Below, one piece after another: positions 35,917 through 44,653 of a DNA stretch of 64,000 nt (positions within the stretch are counted from its first letter, which is position 1; each line of letters begins with the position of its first letter). Under the pieces are notes generated by a model. The model was not told the origin of the DNA. It saw only the letters and a program-made list of their open reading frames with translations, and made no database searches. This DNA is from Candidatus Omnitrophota bacterium (lineage in GTDB: Bacteria; Hinthialibacterota; Hinthialibacteria; Hinthialibacterales; Hinthialibacteraceae): positions 1 to 64,000 of the forward strand of contig QZKN01000135.1 in NCBI GenBank assembly GCA_003598175.1. Reading direction: 5' to 3'. Made by a program: the position numbers and the translations under genes.

Positions 35917-36309
35917 GCGCGATCGAAAGTGCGAATTCCGATCACTTTTTGGGTTTTTTGGTTGTGCGAAGAATATTTTTTCTCATCGGGAAGAAAACGA
36001 TTCGCCGCGGAACGGTGGGTGCGAAGCAACGCTCTGTCTTGAATCGAATGTGCGATCTACCCAACAGGAAAAGGGAATATTCACCCTTTTGTCCATCAAG
36101 TGGAACCAGCCCTCACTCTCTAGGGCGTCAACCTAGGGCGTCGTAGAGACGCTGGCAGGGTTATGTATTGATTAAAAACGGTGAATAACCTCCTTCCCGA
36201 TACAATGTTTTATCCATAAACGACCAATTGGTAAGTCAATAATCGGATTCTTTGTTCAGTATCGTCAGAACTTGAAAAAATCTTGAATTATTTCGTGATC
36301 ATTTTCATC
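35917..36309. other. Flagellin upstream region
   Basis: About 390 bases with no supported gene. No good sigma-28 or sigma-54 match was found on the flagellin strand. A direct repeat TAGGGCGTC occurs twice at 36120-36142. Confidence 0.4.
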
Positions 36310-38208
36310 TTATCCGATCATTCGAATAGCGCCGAAAGCAGGAAGAGGAGGGATGTGAATTTTCGTTCCGGGAAATGTGGCTTCCTTCGTGAACGGCTGT
36401 TCGGACAGATTGAAAAGGATGGATTGTTTGGTTCCCGCTTCATTGATTTGAACCAGCACCAGCCCCTCAAACACCGGCTGAACAATGATGGATGATTGCG
36501 GACCTGTGAAGCCGAACCAGCAGAATTCACTTTTAAAATCCAGGCGCAATTGCAAGGTATCCTCGAATGCGGTCGCGGAGGGAACCGCATTGGGTAGAAG
36601 GATGCGGGCGTCGGAGTTTTTGAAGGAGATCATGTTCTCGCTGGTTTGATCGATTTCGGCGCATAGGGACAAATGGTGCACCCAATCGACGTAACCGCTT
36701 CCGGTTTTGCTGCGAAAAATGGCCGTGGTGGTATCCTGCGAGAAAAGATAGGCCGAAATCAATTCTCCCTGTCGGTAAATCAATGCATCGATCCTTTCAG
36801 AAACAGAAGTATATTGATAATCCTGCGGCAAATTCCATCCGACATCCATTACATGAGAGTCGTAACCAAAGCCGACGACGCGGGATTGCAGGATTTTGGA
36901 AGGGAAAATCAAAGGCGGCTGTCCTTGATATGACCAGGTTTGCATTCCTTTCAACGGTTGGCGGCCCCGCAGAACCACGGCGGTTTGATAATTCCGCCCG
37001 ATCAGGAAATAAAGAGAGTGATCGCTTTCGTACAATTGGGCGTATGGCTCGTAAGGGATTGTTTCCAGGCGTTGGGGACGCACATGATACTCCGCGCCGC
37101 GTAGAAAATAACCGCCGCCGTGGTCTATCGCGAAACCGGCAGGCGACTCCATCAACGCCTGCAAATAGCGAGTCGCAATTTGGGCGAATGAAGGCTCCCG
37201 ATCGGCATAAAAAGTCAGCGCGCCCAGAATTCGCGAAACGCGATTGCCGTTCGTCTGCCATTGGCGGGTGCTCATTCCTTCGAGAGGAATGGCTTGGGAG
37301 GTGAACAGGCGGGTATACCATTTTAAACTACGGATCAGCATCTCATCCAGCTCGGTATTGCCGCTCATCAGGCGGTACAGAAAGAGGTATTGTAATGAAA
37401 TGGTTGAATAACCGAGATCCGGCCCGGGGCCTTCGCGGATTTCTCCATTGTCAGCAAAAATTCGCCTGACCCACTGAAATACACGCTCCGCTTCGTCGAG
37501 AAACCGTTTCTCGCCGGTAAATCGATGGCAGAGAGACATGACGCTACACCAGACCATGCCGCGATTCGTCATGGAACTTTGTTCGTGTGTGAGAAGAAAC
37601 TGCATGGCTTTTTCCAGCATGGCACGGTAACGTTTGCGATGCTCGGCAGTGAGATCGGACTGGATGATTTCGTAGGCGCAAATCAGTGGTTCGAGACGCC
37701 ACGCCATTTCGTGGGTTCCCCAGACGCTGCTGTAATGGATGGGAGAGAAGACAAACTCACCGTCCTCCGCCTGCTTCGAGGCAAATGCATCGAATATGGC
37801 TTGTATGTGAAGTCGAGTTTCTTCTTTTTTATGGTATTTCGATTGGGGGAACGAGTAAGCGTACGCCAACGCTCCCGCCAGTTCTGCGGTTTGGCGGGAG
37901 CAGCCGTATGACCATAAATAATCGGGATGATGGGCGAGTTGCTTTCGTTCTTCCTGATTCAAGGCGTCTGTTTCTAATTCTTCAAACGTTGCATTGATCG
38001 ACTTCTTGACTTGTACCATCCCCGTTTGTGGATCGAAATGCTTCAAGGCTTCATCCAGATCGCGATCGAGAAGTGCAATATACAGTTCCGCAATACGGGA
38101 ATCCTGCGGTTTGATGAGAATCGGTGAATCCTTGGCGGATGTCGGAACGGACGGAACCGATAAAAAAGTAACGATGATTGATAGGAATGAAATGGGTGAT
38201 TTGATCAT
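36310..38208 (-). CDS. Secreted protein, probable alpha/alpha-toroid polysaccharide-active enzyme
   Basis: A 632-residue exported protein (signal peptide about residues 1-25). The N-terminal 350 residues are helix-rich with regularly spaced aromatic and histidine residues (for instance SSVWGTHEMAWRLEP and MTNRGMVWCSVM), like the alpha/alpha toroid of alginate, hyaluronate and heparinase-type lyases or GH88/GH105 enzymes. The C-terminal part is beta-rich (GGYFLRGAEYHVRPQ, VDWVHHLSLCAEID), like the beta-sandwich of such lyases. No catalytic motif could be assigned securely, so the enzyme class is open. Confidence 0.6.
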   Translation of the reverse strand: MIKSPISFLSIIVTFLSVPSVPTSAKDSPILIKPQDSRIAELYIALLDRDLDEALKHFDPQTGMVQVKKSINATFEELETDALNQEERKQLAHHPDYLWSYGCSRQTAELAGALAYAYSFPQSKYHKKEETRLHIQAIFDAFASKQAEDGEFVFSPIHYSSVWGTHEMAWRLEPLICAYEIIQSDLTAEHRKRYRAMLEKAMQFLLTHEQSSMTNRGMVWCSVMSLCHRFTGEKRFLDEAERVFQWVRRIFADNGEIREGPGPDLGYSTISLQYLFLYRLMSGNTELDEMLIRSLKWYTRLFTSQAIPLEGMSTRQWQTNGNRVSRILGALTFYADREPSFAQIATRYLQALMESPAGFAIDHGGGYFLRGAEYHVRPQRLETIPYEPYAQLYESDHSLYFLIGRNYQTAVVLRGRQPLKGMQTWSYQGQPPLIFPSKILQSRVVGFGYDSHVMDVGWNLPQDYQYTSVSERIDALIYRQGELISAYLFSQDTTTAIFRSKTGSGYVDWVHHLSLCAEIDQTSENMISFKNSDARILLPNAVPSATAFEDTLQLRLDFKSEFCWFGFTGPQSSIIVQPVFEGLVLVQINEAGTKQSILFNLSEQPFTKEATFPGTKIHIPPLPAFGAIRMIG

Positions 38209-38335
38209 GGTTTACGATTCGATGTCTGTTGATTCGTCTCTGCAAAAATAAGTGGGAAAGATCGGTTTTTGGACTACAATACCACTATATCTTAAAACCT
38301 GGTTGAATCGGAGCCGTGGATAAGGAACTCATACG

Positions 38336-38629
38336 ATGGCAACGGAAATATTGCAGGAGCGAGTATCTGAGTTGGAAACGTATATGAAGCAATTGGCTTA
38401 TCATTCCATGCAGGTGGATATGAGTTTGATCCAGCTTTCCAAGGAAATGAAGGATTTCAAGGACGAAATGAAGACGTACAAAGAAGAAAATGCCAGGCAG
38501 AATCGAGAGATGAACTGCCGTTGGGGGGAGTTGGCCAATAAGATGGGAACCCTGGCGGAAGACATTGTCGCTCCCAATATTCCCCGCATCGCGCAGCTTC
38601 TCTTGATTTCCTTGAAAACCATTCAATGA
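38336..38629 (+). pseudogene. Truncated coiled-coil protein (DUF3782/nuclease-like N-terminus)
   Basis: A 97-residue Lys/Glu-rich coiled coil ending with NCRWGELANKMGTLAEDIVAPNIPRIAQ. In many environmental bacteria this phrase precedes a PD-(D/E)XK-like C-terminal domain in proteins of about 200 residues. Here the frame ends soon after it, so the nuclease-like domain is absent. I call it a truncated member; a genuinely short form cannot be excluded. Confidence 0.5.
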
Positions 38630-38686
38630 TAAATCGTATTGGATTTGGATTTTGTCTTCCAATCTCGCGATGCGGGGTGAAAAAAG

Positions 38687-38932
38687 ATGAAAAGAACCTA
38701 TCGCTACACGATAGTGTTCGAAAAAGACGAGGATGGTGTGCTGATCGTCAGCGTTCCTGCTCTGCCTGGTTGTCACTCGTACGGCCGCACGGTTGAGGAA
38801 GCGGAACAGAACATTCAAGAAGCGATTTTGTGTTATCCGGAAGGCTTGCTGGAAGTGGGAGAAGATATCCCGAGGGAAAAGGAACTTCGTTTTCCCGTCA
38901 CCAAACCGATCCAGGTTTCTTTGGCGGTGTGA
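38687..38932 (+). CDS. HicB-family antitoxin-like protein
   Basis: An 81-residue HicB-type domain protein. The pattern YTIVFEKDEDGVLIVSVPALPGCHSYGRTVEEAEQNIQEAI is the typical HicB beta-alpha fold (short form VPALPGCHSYG). No HicA toxin is visible up- or downstream. A frame starting in the overlapping GTGATG after its stop does not look like HicA. It is therefore an orphan antitoxin or the remainder of a pair. Confidence 0.8.
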   Translation: MKRTYRYTIVFEKDEDGVLIVSVPALPGCHSYGRTVEEAEQNIQEAILCYPEGLLEVGEDIPREKELRFPVTKPIQVSLAV

Positions 38933-39062
38933 TGCCTACTATTTTTCAGCATGATTTTATCCAAATCCGATTCAAAACGAGTATAATTCATATACGGTTG
39001 ATATCACGTTACTTCAAGAAAATCTTATCTTTATTTTTTAAAGTATTATAAAGGTCGAGATT

Positions 39063-39191
39063 ATGTCCCATTTAACAGCAGAGAATATCCAAATCGATAT
39101 AGAGTTATTCTGTAAGAAGATTTCTCAAGATGAGGAGAGAGTCATTAATAAAACGCAGGCAACGATGCCTGCTCTACCCACTAAATGGTAA
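39063..39191 (+). pseudogene. Possible gene fragment ended by a repeat hairpin
   Basis: A short frame (42 codons) begins ATG TCC CAT with protein-like, lysine- and isoleucine-rich content for about 30 residues and then enters the small hairpin repeat at 39155-39180, which supplies its last residues and the stop. It looks like the N-terminus of a gene cut by the repeat. No family recognised. Confidence 0.35.
39155..39180 (+). repeat. Small covarying hairpin (c)
   Basis: GCAGGC-AACGAT-GCCTGC followed by TCTACCCA. Stem fully paired. The tail matches that of copy (a). Confidence 0.75.
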
Positions 39192-39218
39192 TTTGATAAT
39201 AACTGGACAATTACAATC

Positions 39219-39317
39219 ATGGCCAAATTCTGGAAACATCTTTTCACGGACAAAGAAGAAGAACCATCCCCCCCAAGCGAGCAGGATCAATTCTTACCAT
39301 CGGTTTCCACAAGATAA
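39219..39317 (+). CDS. Very short ORF, uncertain
   Basis: ATG GCC AAA TTC TGG opens a 32-codon frame with a basic-aromatic start and an acidic, proline-rich middle (TDKEEEPSPPSEQD). The composition is protein-like, but it overlaps the end of the BNR gene on the other strand and no family is known. It may be a remnant. Confidence 0.25.
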   Translation: MAKFWKHLFTDKEEEPSPPSEQDQFLPSVSTR

Positions 39318-40621
39318 ATCATCGTCGGAGTTTTCGGATTTTCCGGTTTGCGGTCGCGGTTGGGCGGAGCCGTTTCTTGTTGCATGTAATGAACCTGGCC
39401 GTCGGGCAACGGACCGATATTTGTTGCACGGAGATTGGGAATGGAGGGACCGGACGGATCGGGCGGTTCGATAGGAAACGTTCCCGGCGTCATCGTTACT
39501 AGTTGTTCCCGTGTGAAGGTCATGACGCCTTTTTGAGGGGTAATGCGGCTGTTGGAATAACCGGCGCGGATTTTTCCATCGGAACGGATCGACAGATGCG
39601 GGATGGGTGGGCTTTCCGGAATCGTGCCGCGTCCCTCAAACCAAAAACGGACGTCGAAATTCGATATTCGGACAATTTTCCACGTCCCCTCGTCCGGCGT
39701 TGCGACATAGAGTTGATTGTTTCCCTTCTCGTCAAAGCGTGTATAGCCGATATAGGGAATTCCATTTTGATCGACGACGATCGAGCCGCCGTTCATGAGT
39801 CCGCGTTTCTGTTCTATATCATCCACGACATCCGCCGTTTCCGGACGGATCGGTAATTCATGCGTATGTCCATCCCATCGTTTCCAGGTCACCCCCTGAT
39901 CGTCACTCTTGGCATAGCAAATGTCATAATTCGTCTCCACATCCGGCGTTTCCCGCCAGCACCAGGCGATATGGAGAACGCCGTTCTCATCTTCCACGAT
40001 CCCGCCGAACGGGTATGCATTGCATGTTGGTTCACGATTCATGCCGCTGATAAAGGAATCTCCGCTTCCTGTCCATTCCTGCGTGTCTTCGTTGTAGCGA
40101 ACCAGCAGCCTCATGCCATTGCCGCTGCCGCCGTAGCGATACATCATCAGCAGCGCGCCGTCGCGTAATTGCAGCAGGTTGGGATAGGTTACCCGTTCTT
40201 CATATTTCCCCTGCCATTTGTGAAGGCCTTTGAACGTTTGAATATCGCCGGGCGTTTCGGTGCGGTAATATTTCAAAGGGGCGCAGTGCATGTTGCCGGT
40301 CAAATGGAGGTTCCCAACGCGGTCGAGAAAAAGAATTACCTTATTGTGCGTATCCCAGCCCACGGTTTCCGGCAGTTTGGCGAATTCCCATTGCGTTTCC
40401 CCCAATTTCCGCTTTGTGACGGTCAACCGATGGTCTCCATCATAGAAAGCGAGATATTGATATGCGTCGTCGGAGATCAGGCATCGTCCGCCGTTGACCG
40501 GATGGGACGCCAGGCCTTCGGCGACTGGTATTTTTCGCAGGATTTCACCAGCGTCTATTGGATCACTGCAAAAAAGAAACAAGCCACTAATCAAAATCAT
40601 CATCATTATTTTTTTTCTCAT
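39287..40621 (-). CDS. Secreted BNR-repeat protein
   Basis: A 444-residue exported protein (signal peptide about residues 1-24) of the BNR_4-like group, a beta-propeller fold related to sialidases. Repeats of the type S-x-D-x-G-x-T-W appear (for example KSDDQGVTWKRWDG), with further blades such as VVDQNGIPYIGY and IVEDENGVLHIAW. Neighbouring genes also encode exported carbohydrate-related proteins, so a role in glycan binding or hydrolysis is plausible. Catalytic residues cannot be identified. Confidence 0.8.
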   Translation of the reverse strand: MRKKIMMMILISGLFLFCSDPIDAGEILRKIPVAEGLASHPVNGGRCLISDDAYQYLAFYDGDHRLTVTKRKLGETQWEFAKLPETVGWDTHNKVILFLDRVGNLHLTGNMHCAPLKYYRTETPGDIQTFKGLHKWQGKYEERVTYPNLLQLRDGALLMMYRYGGSGNGMRLLVRYNEDTQEWTGSGDSFISGMNREPTCNAYPFGGIVEDENGVLHIAWCWRETPDVETNYDICYAKSDDQGVTWKRWDGHTHELPIRPETADVVDDIEQKRGLMNGGSIVVDQNGIPYIGYTRFDEKGNNQLYVATPDEGTWKIVRISNFDVRFWFEGRGTIPESPPIPHLSIRSDGKIRAGYSNSRITPQKGVMTFTREQLVTMTPGTFPIEPPDPSGPSIPNLRATNIGPLPDGQVHYMQQETAPPNRDRKPENPKTPTMIYLVETDGKN

Positions 40622-40746
40622 TTTTTTCCTCTCCTGATCGAAATGTCTATTGAACTCGATTATGGTTCATTATCAGACAGATTAAAGTGAGTCGTGAAAC
40701 ATACTTGTTGAAATATCATCAATCCGACATGGCATGAGATCGAAAA

Positions 40747-40770
40747 GGGTAAAGCAAGCGTCTCGCTTGC
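40747..40770 (-). repeat. Small covarying hairpin (i)
   Basis: On the minus strand GCAAGC-GAGAC-GCTTGC followed by TTTACCC, the same as copy (b) except for one loop base. Confidence 0.8.
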
Positions 40771-40828
40771 ATGTTCTCAGACTCCTTCGATTTGACGATC
40801 GGCCACGTTATTATTACAAAAAAGAGTT

Positions 40829-41575
40829 TTGGCAAAATCTCCAAAACACGACAATCCTATTATCGCGGCGTTAAATAAACCAATGGAACAGTTTGCTCCT
40901 TTCCTATTTGTCTTATTCGCAATTTTAGTCATCGTTCTGGCCGTCGTCGGTTTCCTCCAATCCGCCCGGCGTAAAAAGGAATTGGAAGCATGGGCGCATG
41001 CGAATGGATTTCGTTTCCATCCCGAATCGGATTATTCGTTGGATGAGCGTTATCCCGATTTTTCCTGTCTGCGGCAAGGTTCCAGGCGATACGGCTATCA
41101 CTTCGTCGAAGGAACGAGAAAGGGACGTAACCTGCGGGCGTTCGACTATCATTACGAAACCTATTCGAGCAATTCCAAAGGCGGACGTCAAACGCATCAT
41201 CATTATTTTTCCGCCGTGATTCTGCGGGCTCCCTTGCCGTTGAAACCATTGTTCATCCGCCCGGAAGGTTTTTTTGATAAAATTACGGAATTTCTCGGTT
41301 TCGACGACATCGATTTCGAATCGGATGAGTTCAGCCGCACTTTTTATGTCAAATCGCCGGACAAACGCTGGGCGTTTGACGTGATTCATCAGGAAACGAT
41401 GGAATTTCTACTGGCCGCTCCTCGCTTTACGATGGAATTCAGTAACCAGGATATTATCATTTACCGCGCCGGGACCTTCACCATTTCCGATTTTGAAAAC
41501 GCAATCGGCGTGGTGGAAGGGATTTTGGATCGGTTTCCCGAATATTTATTGCGTGAATTGAAAGGAGAGAATTGA
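40829..41575 (+). CDS. Membrane-anchored protein of a LemA pair (DUF3137-like)
   Basis: A 248-residue protein with one N-terminal transmembrane helix (about residues 24-46) and a soluble domain that begins ARRKKELEAWAHANGF and includes FDYHYETYSS, resembling DUF3137-type proteins. It is directly upstream of lemA (the stop overlaps the lemA start), an arrangement seen repeatedly. The start is not secure: TTG 40829 lies too near a weak AAGAG, and ATG 40883 has no ribosome binding site. The function is unknown. Confidence 0.7.
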   Translation: MAKSPKHDNPIIAALNKPMEQFAPFLFVLFAILVIVLAVVGFLQSARRKKELEAWAHANGFRFHPESDYSLDERYPDFSCLRQGSRRYGYHFVEGTRKGRNLRAFDYHYETYSSNSKGGRQTHHHYFSAVILRAPLPLKPLFIRPEGFFDKITEFLGFDDIDFESDEFSRTFYVKSPDKRWAFDVIHQETMEFLLAAPRFTMEFSNQDIIIYRAGTFTISDFENAIGVVEGILDRFPEYLLRELKGEN

Positions 41576-42138
41576 TGAATGCTGCGCCCGTTTTTATCCT
41601 GCTCGGTTTCGTTCTAATTTTTTTGTTATGGGCGGCCCTATTCTACAATAATCTGATTCGCGGCAAGAACGCCTGCGATGAATCGTGGTCCGACATCGAT
41701 ACGGAACTCAAACGCCGCTACAACCTGATTCCCAACCTGGTCGAAACCGTAAAAGGCTATGCCAAACACGAAAAAGAGGTGTTGGAGCGCGTCATTCAAC
41801 TGCGCAACGCCGCTTCGACGCGCCACGGCTCGCCGAAAGCGCAGGCGGACGATGAAAACGCCTTCATTGGTTCGCTTCGCCAACTGTTCGCGGTGGTGGA
41901 AAATTACCCAGAATTGAAAGCCGACCAAAATTTCCTGCATTTGCAAAAAGAACTGGCTCACACGGAAGATCGCATTCAGCGAGCGCGGCGGTTTTATAAC
42001 GCCAACGTGCGCGACCTTAATAATAAAGTCGAAGTGTTTCCCTCCAACATTCTTGCGGGAATGTTTGGTTTTCAGACGCGGGAGTTTTTCGAGATCGAGG
42101 AGGCGGGAATGCGGGAAGCGCCGGAGGTGAAGGTTTGA
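41575..42138 (+). CDS. lemA: LemA family protein
   Basis: A 187-residue LemA protein: one N-terminal transmembrane helix, then a helical-bundle domain with the signature YNNLIRGKNACDESWSDID, then RRYNLIPNLVETVKGYA and a C-terminal segment with RRFYNANVRDLNNKVEVFPSN (motif pieces VRDLNNKVEVFPSN). The start ATG shares its first base with the stop of the upstream gene (TGATG), and GGAG precedes it. The role of LemA in bacteria is unclear. Confidence 0.95.
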   Translation: MNAAPVFILLGFVLIFLLWAALFYNNLIRGKNACDESWSDIDTELKRRYNLIPNLVETVKGYAKHEKEVLERVIQLRNAASTRHGSPKAQADDENAFIGSLRQLFAVVENYPELKADQNFLHLQKELAHTEDRIQRARRFYNANVRDLNNKVEVFPSNILAGMFGFQTREFFEIEEAGMREAPEVKV

Positions 42139-42147
42139 TTTCCCAAT

Positions 42148-43335
42148 TTATCCACATTCATTAAAATACTTGCGGCTGAAATAATACATCACTCCACACT
42201 GCAAAAAACAAACAATCAGCAGGGGATAATCCCGCACAAACAGGAAGGGGATAAACTCCGCTCCCCAGCTTTGCGGATAGCAGTACAAGGCGAACGATAC
42301 AAATGTCACAAGCGCCAGCAATGGATTGTTTTTATTTTGTTCGGCGCTGATGCAGGCGCTTACCGTCAGCGGCAACAGCAGGCGAACGTGAGCGGCGGTC
42401 CACGTCGTCGCGGATACGAGAAGGGAGATGGCAACGAACAAGGACGCATTGACGGCGATCGCTTTGGGATGTCTCTCGGCAAGCGCATTTCGGCTACGAT
42501 AGGTGGAATAAAGATACATCAGCAAAAGCGTCATGCGAAAAAAAGGATACCCCGATTCAAAAGCGGGCGCCAAACGGCGAATGCAGGCCAGCAGCGATTG
42601 ATTGTCGATGTAAAAATCCGCGTAGGAGATGAGCGGCAGCATTACATAACAATAAAAATAGTATTGCGATTCGACGCCGACAATCGGGGTGAGTACGACT
42701 ACAATCAGCAATGACGTCATCATGATCGGTAGGATCATTTTTTCCCGCCACACAGCCAGCAGTGAGAGTACATAAGGCGCAGGCCAGAGTTTGATCAGCA
42801 CACTCGAGGAAAATGCGATTCCGATGATCCACCGATTCTTTCGGCGCACACTTCCCAGCACGGCCAGCAGAAATAAAACCAACAAAACTCCCTCGATCTG
42901 CAGCGAATAGAGCAACAGGTGGGTGGGATACGGAAGAAAAACGACGATATGGATCAGAATTTCGACCATCCCGGCTTTCGGGTATAAACGGCGTTGTAAT
43001 TTAACGAGAAGAATATCGATTGCGATCAACATCAACACGGCAATTACGGCGTACACCGCTTTCGCCGGCAAGGGATCGAGAATCGTCAACGGATAGATCA
43101 GCCCGGCCAGATAGGGCGGGTACAAATACCAGCTGGGAATTTCCGGCCTGGAAATGGCGGCGTTTGCGTCAAAATAAATGTTCTCTCCCGTGTGCAGACG
43201 CGCACTGGCCGAATAATAATAATCAAAATCGGTAAAGCGAATAGTGGCAATGTGCGGAACCTGCCAGAGAGTCCACGCTGCCAGCAAATAAAATAAACAA
43301 CGAACGGTAAACCGATCTCGCAAACTGAGCTGCAT
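42148..43335 (-). CDS. GT87-family membrane glycosyltransferase (DUF2029)
   Basis: A 395-residue polytopic membrane protein with about nine to eleven helices. The first loop carries RFTDFDYYYSASARLHTGENIY, where the acidic residues are the usual catalytic-site candidates, and a second loop has WYLYPPYLAGLIYPL, both typical of GT87 polyprenyl-phosphate-sugar-dependent mannosyltransferases. It stands alone between lemA and a MITE. The sugar donor and acceptor are unknown. Confidence 0.85.
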   Translation of the reverse strand: MQLSLRDRFTVRCLFYLLAAWTLWQVPHIATIRFTDFDYYYSASARLHTGENIYFDANAAISRPEIPSWYLYPPYLAGLIYPLTILDPLPAKAVYAVIAVLMLIAIDILLVKLQRRLYPKAGMVEILIHIVVFLPYPTHLLLYSLQIEGVLLVLFLLAVLGSVRRKNRWIIGIAFSSSVLIKLWPAPYVLSLLAVWREKMILPIMMTSLLIVVVLTPIVGVESQYYFYCYVMLPLISYADFYIDNQSLLACIRRLAPAFESGYPFFRMTLLLMYLYSTYRSRNALAERHPKAIAVNASLFVAISLLVSATTWTAAHVRLLLPLTVSACISAEQNKNNPLLALVTFVSFALYCYPQSWGAEFIPFLFVRDYPLLIVCFLQCGVMYYFSRKYFNECG

Positions 43336-43392
43336 TGTTTTTAATTATGGAACCTGACGGAATTAAGATATTGAAATCGTAAACTGTTCTAC

Positions 43393-43522
43393 GACGCGCC
43401 GGTACAAAGTCGGATTAAATTGTGAAACCGGCATATATTGTGGTTTTAATCAACAATCTGCCACTATCAATGGTGCAGACAGGATGTCTGCGCCACAAAT
43501 TTCGACTTTTTGCCGGGGCGTC
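43393..43522 (+). mobile_element. 130-bp MITE-like element, copy 2
   Basis: The same length and orientation as copy 1 at 22031. Its right end (complement GACGCCCCGGCAAAAAGTCG) and left end GACGCGCCGGTACAAAGTCG are inverted repeats. TTCTA flanks both sides (with one extra base on the left), a probable target duplication. It ends two bases from the stop codon of the beta-helix gene. The hairpin GGTGCAGAC-AGGAT-GTCTGCGCC is in the interior (43472-43494). Confidence 0.85.
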
Positions 43523-43524
43523 TT

Positions 43525-44556
43525 CTAATAGAGAGCCCAGGATCCCACTTCCGCCGGCCTGGCCGCGACCGATCCGGCATTCAAGCCATCTTTCCCCAAT
43601 CCCAACGCCGGTGAATCATTCCGTAGATTGAAATCGAGCGCCGCCAATGCGGAATCAGCGGTCACCTGCGCGTATAGGGGATCGTTGGCGACGGAATTTA
43701 TGATTTCAAGAGTTCCCGCGCCGGTTTTTTCCAACGCGCCGGCCGCTTCGGCGTCCCACAAGACGCTATTTTCGATGCGGACCTTCCCCGCATCGATGTA
43801 TAAATCGTCCGTCAATTCCTCTCCACCGGAGCCGTTGTTTCCCAACAGAATTGAATTGGCGACGACAACATTCGGTCCCTCGTTCGGCGCAGCGGCGGGA
43901 TCATTGATGACGAGATGCATCAGTTCCTGCCGATTGAAAAAATCGCAGTGATCGAACGTCGCATATGAAGTATCTCGTAGATTGATGACGGATTGCGGCG
44001 TTCCGAATGTCGCCGGGTAATCCTTCGTGATGGCCGCAACACAATGGCTGACCACCATCGGAGCTTCCGGCGCACCGACCGTTCGTCCGCCCGTCGATTT
44101 AAACACGGTTTGGCAGTTGATAAACCAGACGTTCTCGAAAATCACCGGTTCCTCGGAAGGCGCTTCGATCAGTCCCGTGCGTAAATCCATCGCACGCCCT
44201 CCCGCATTGAGGATGGTCAGATTGCGGATGGTTACTCCCCCGCGGACGGACAAGGCGCGCGCGTCTTCATTTCTTTCGGAGTAGATCAAAAAGTCGAGGA
44301 CGGTCGCATTGGGTCCGAAACCGCTGCCAGCGCCTTCAATGATTAAATTGTCGTCGGGATCGAAGCGAAGTTGATCCGCCAATTCATATACTCCCGGCGC
44401 CAGTTTGAGAGTCGCGTTTTGCAGCGTGCGGATGTCGCTTGCCAACAAAACGTCGTCGAGCGGCTCGTATTCCACAATCTGTTGCGCATGAATCGGAAAA
44501 ACAAAGGTATAAGTGATCAATAAAATCATGAGTTTTTCAAGCATTCGTCCATTCAT
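43525..44556 (-). CDS. Secreted parallel beta-helix protein
   Basis: A 343-residue exported protein with signal peptide (about residues 1-24) and a right-handed beta-helix of the pectate-lyase/PbH1 type, suggested by repeated short strands with Asn/Ser-rich turns (for example VTIRNLTILNAGG, VIFENVWFINCQTVF, VVVANSILLGNNG). Some similar proteins are polysaccharide lyases; others only bind. GGAGG precedes ATG 44556, so nine upstream codons are not used. Confidence 0.8.
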   Translation of the reverse strand: MNGRMLEKLMILLITYTFVFPIHAQQIVEYEPLDDVLLASDIRTLQNATLKLAPGVYELADQLRFDPDDNLIIEGAGSGFGPNATVLDFLIYSERNEDARALSVRGGVTIRNLTILNAGGRAMDLRTGLIEAPSEEPVIFENVWFINCQTVFKSTGGRTVGAPEAPMVVSHCVAAITKDYPATFGTPQSVINLRDTSYATFDHCDFFNRQELMHLVINDPAAAPNEGPNVVVANSILLGNNGSGGEELTDDLYIDAGKVRIENSVLWDAEAAGALEKTGAGTLEIINSVANDPLYAQVTADSALAALDFNLRNDSPALGLGKDGLNAGSVAARPAEVGSWALY

Positions 44557-44653
44557 GATAAGCCTCCTTCGAATGGGGATCAAATGGAATTAGGTTTCGT
44601 CATTGTTTCTCTGTTTATACATTATACGTATAGAAATCAGGTTTGGTTATTCA

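Noticed and set aside
35873-36309. Sigma-28 or sigma-54 promoter for flagellin
   Set aside because: Only partial matches such as CCGATTAT at 36238-36249 (minus) were found, with no fitting -35.
38933-39051. HicA toxin after HicB
   Set aside because: The frame starting in the GTGATG overlap lacks the HicA GKEV/GF...GSH pattern.
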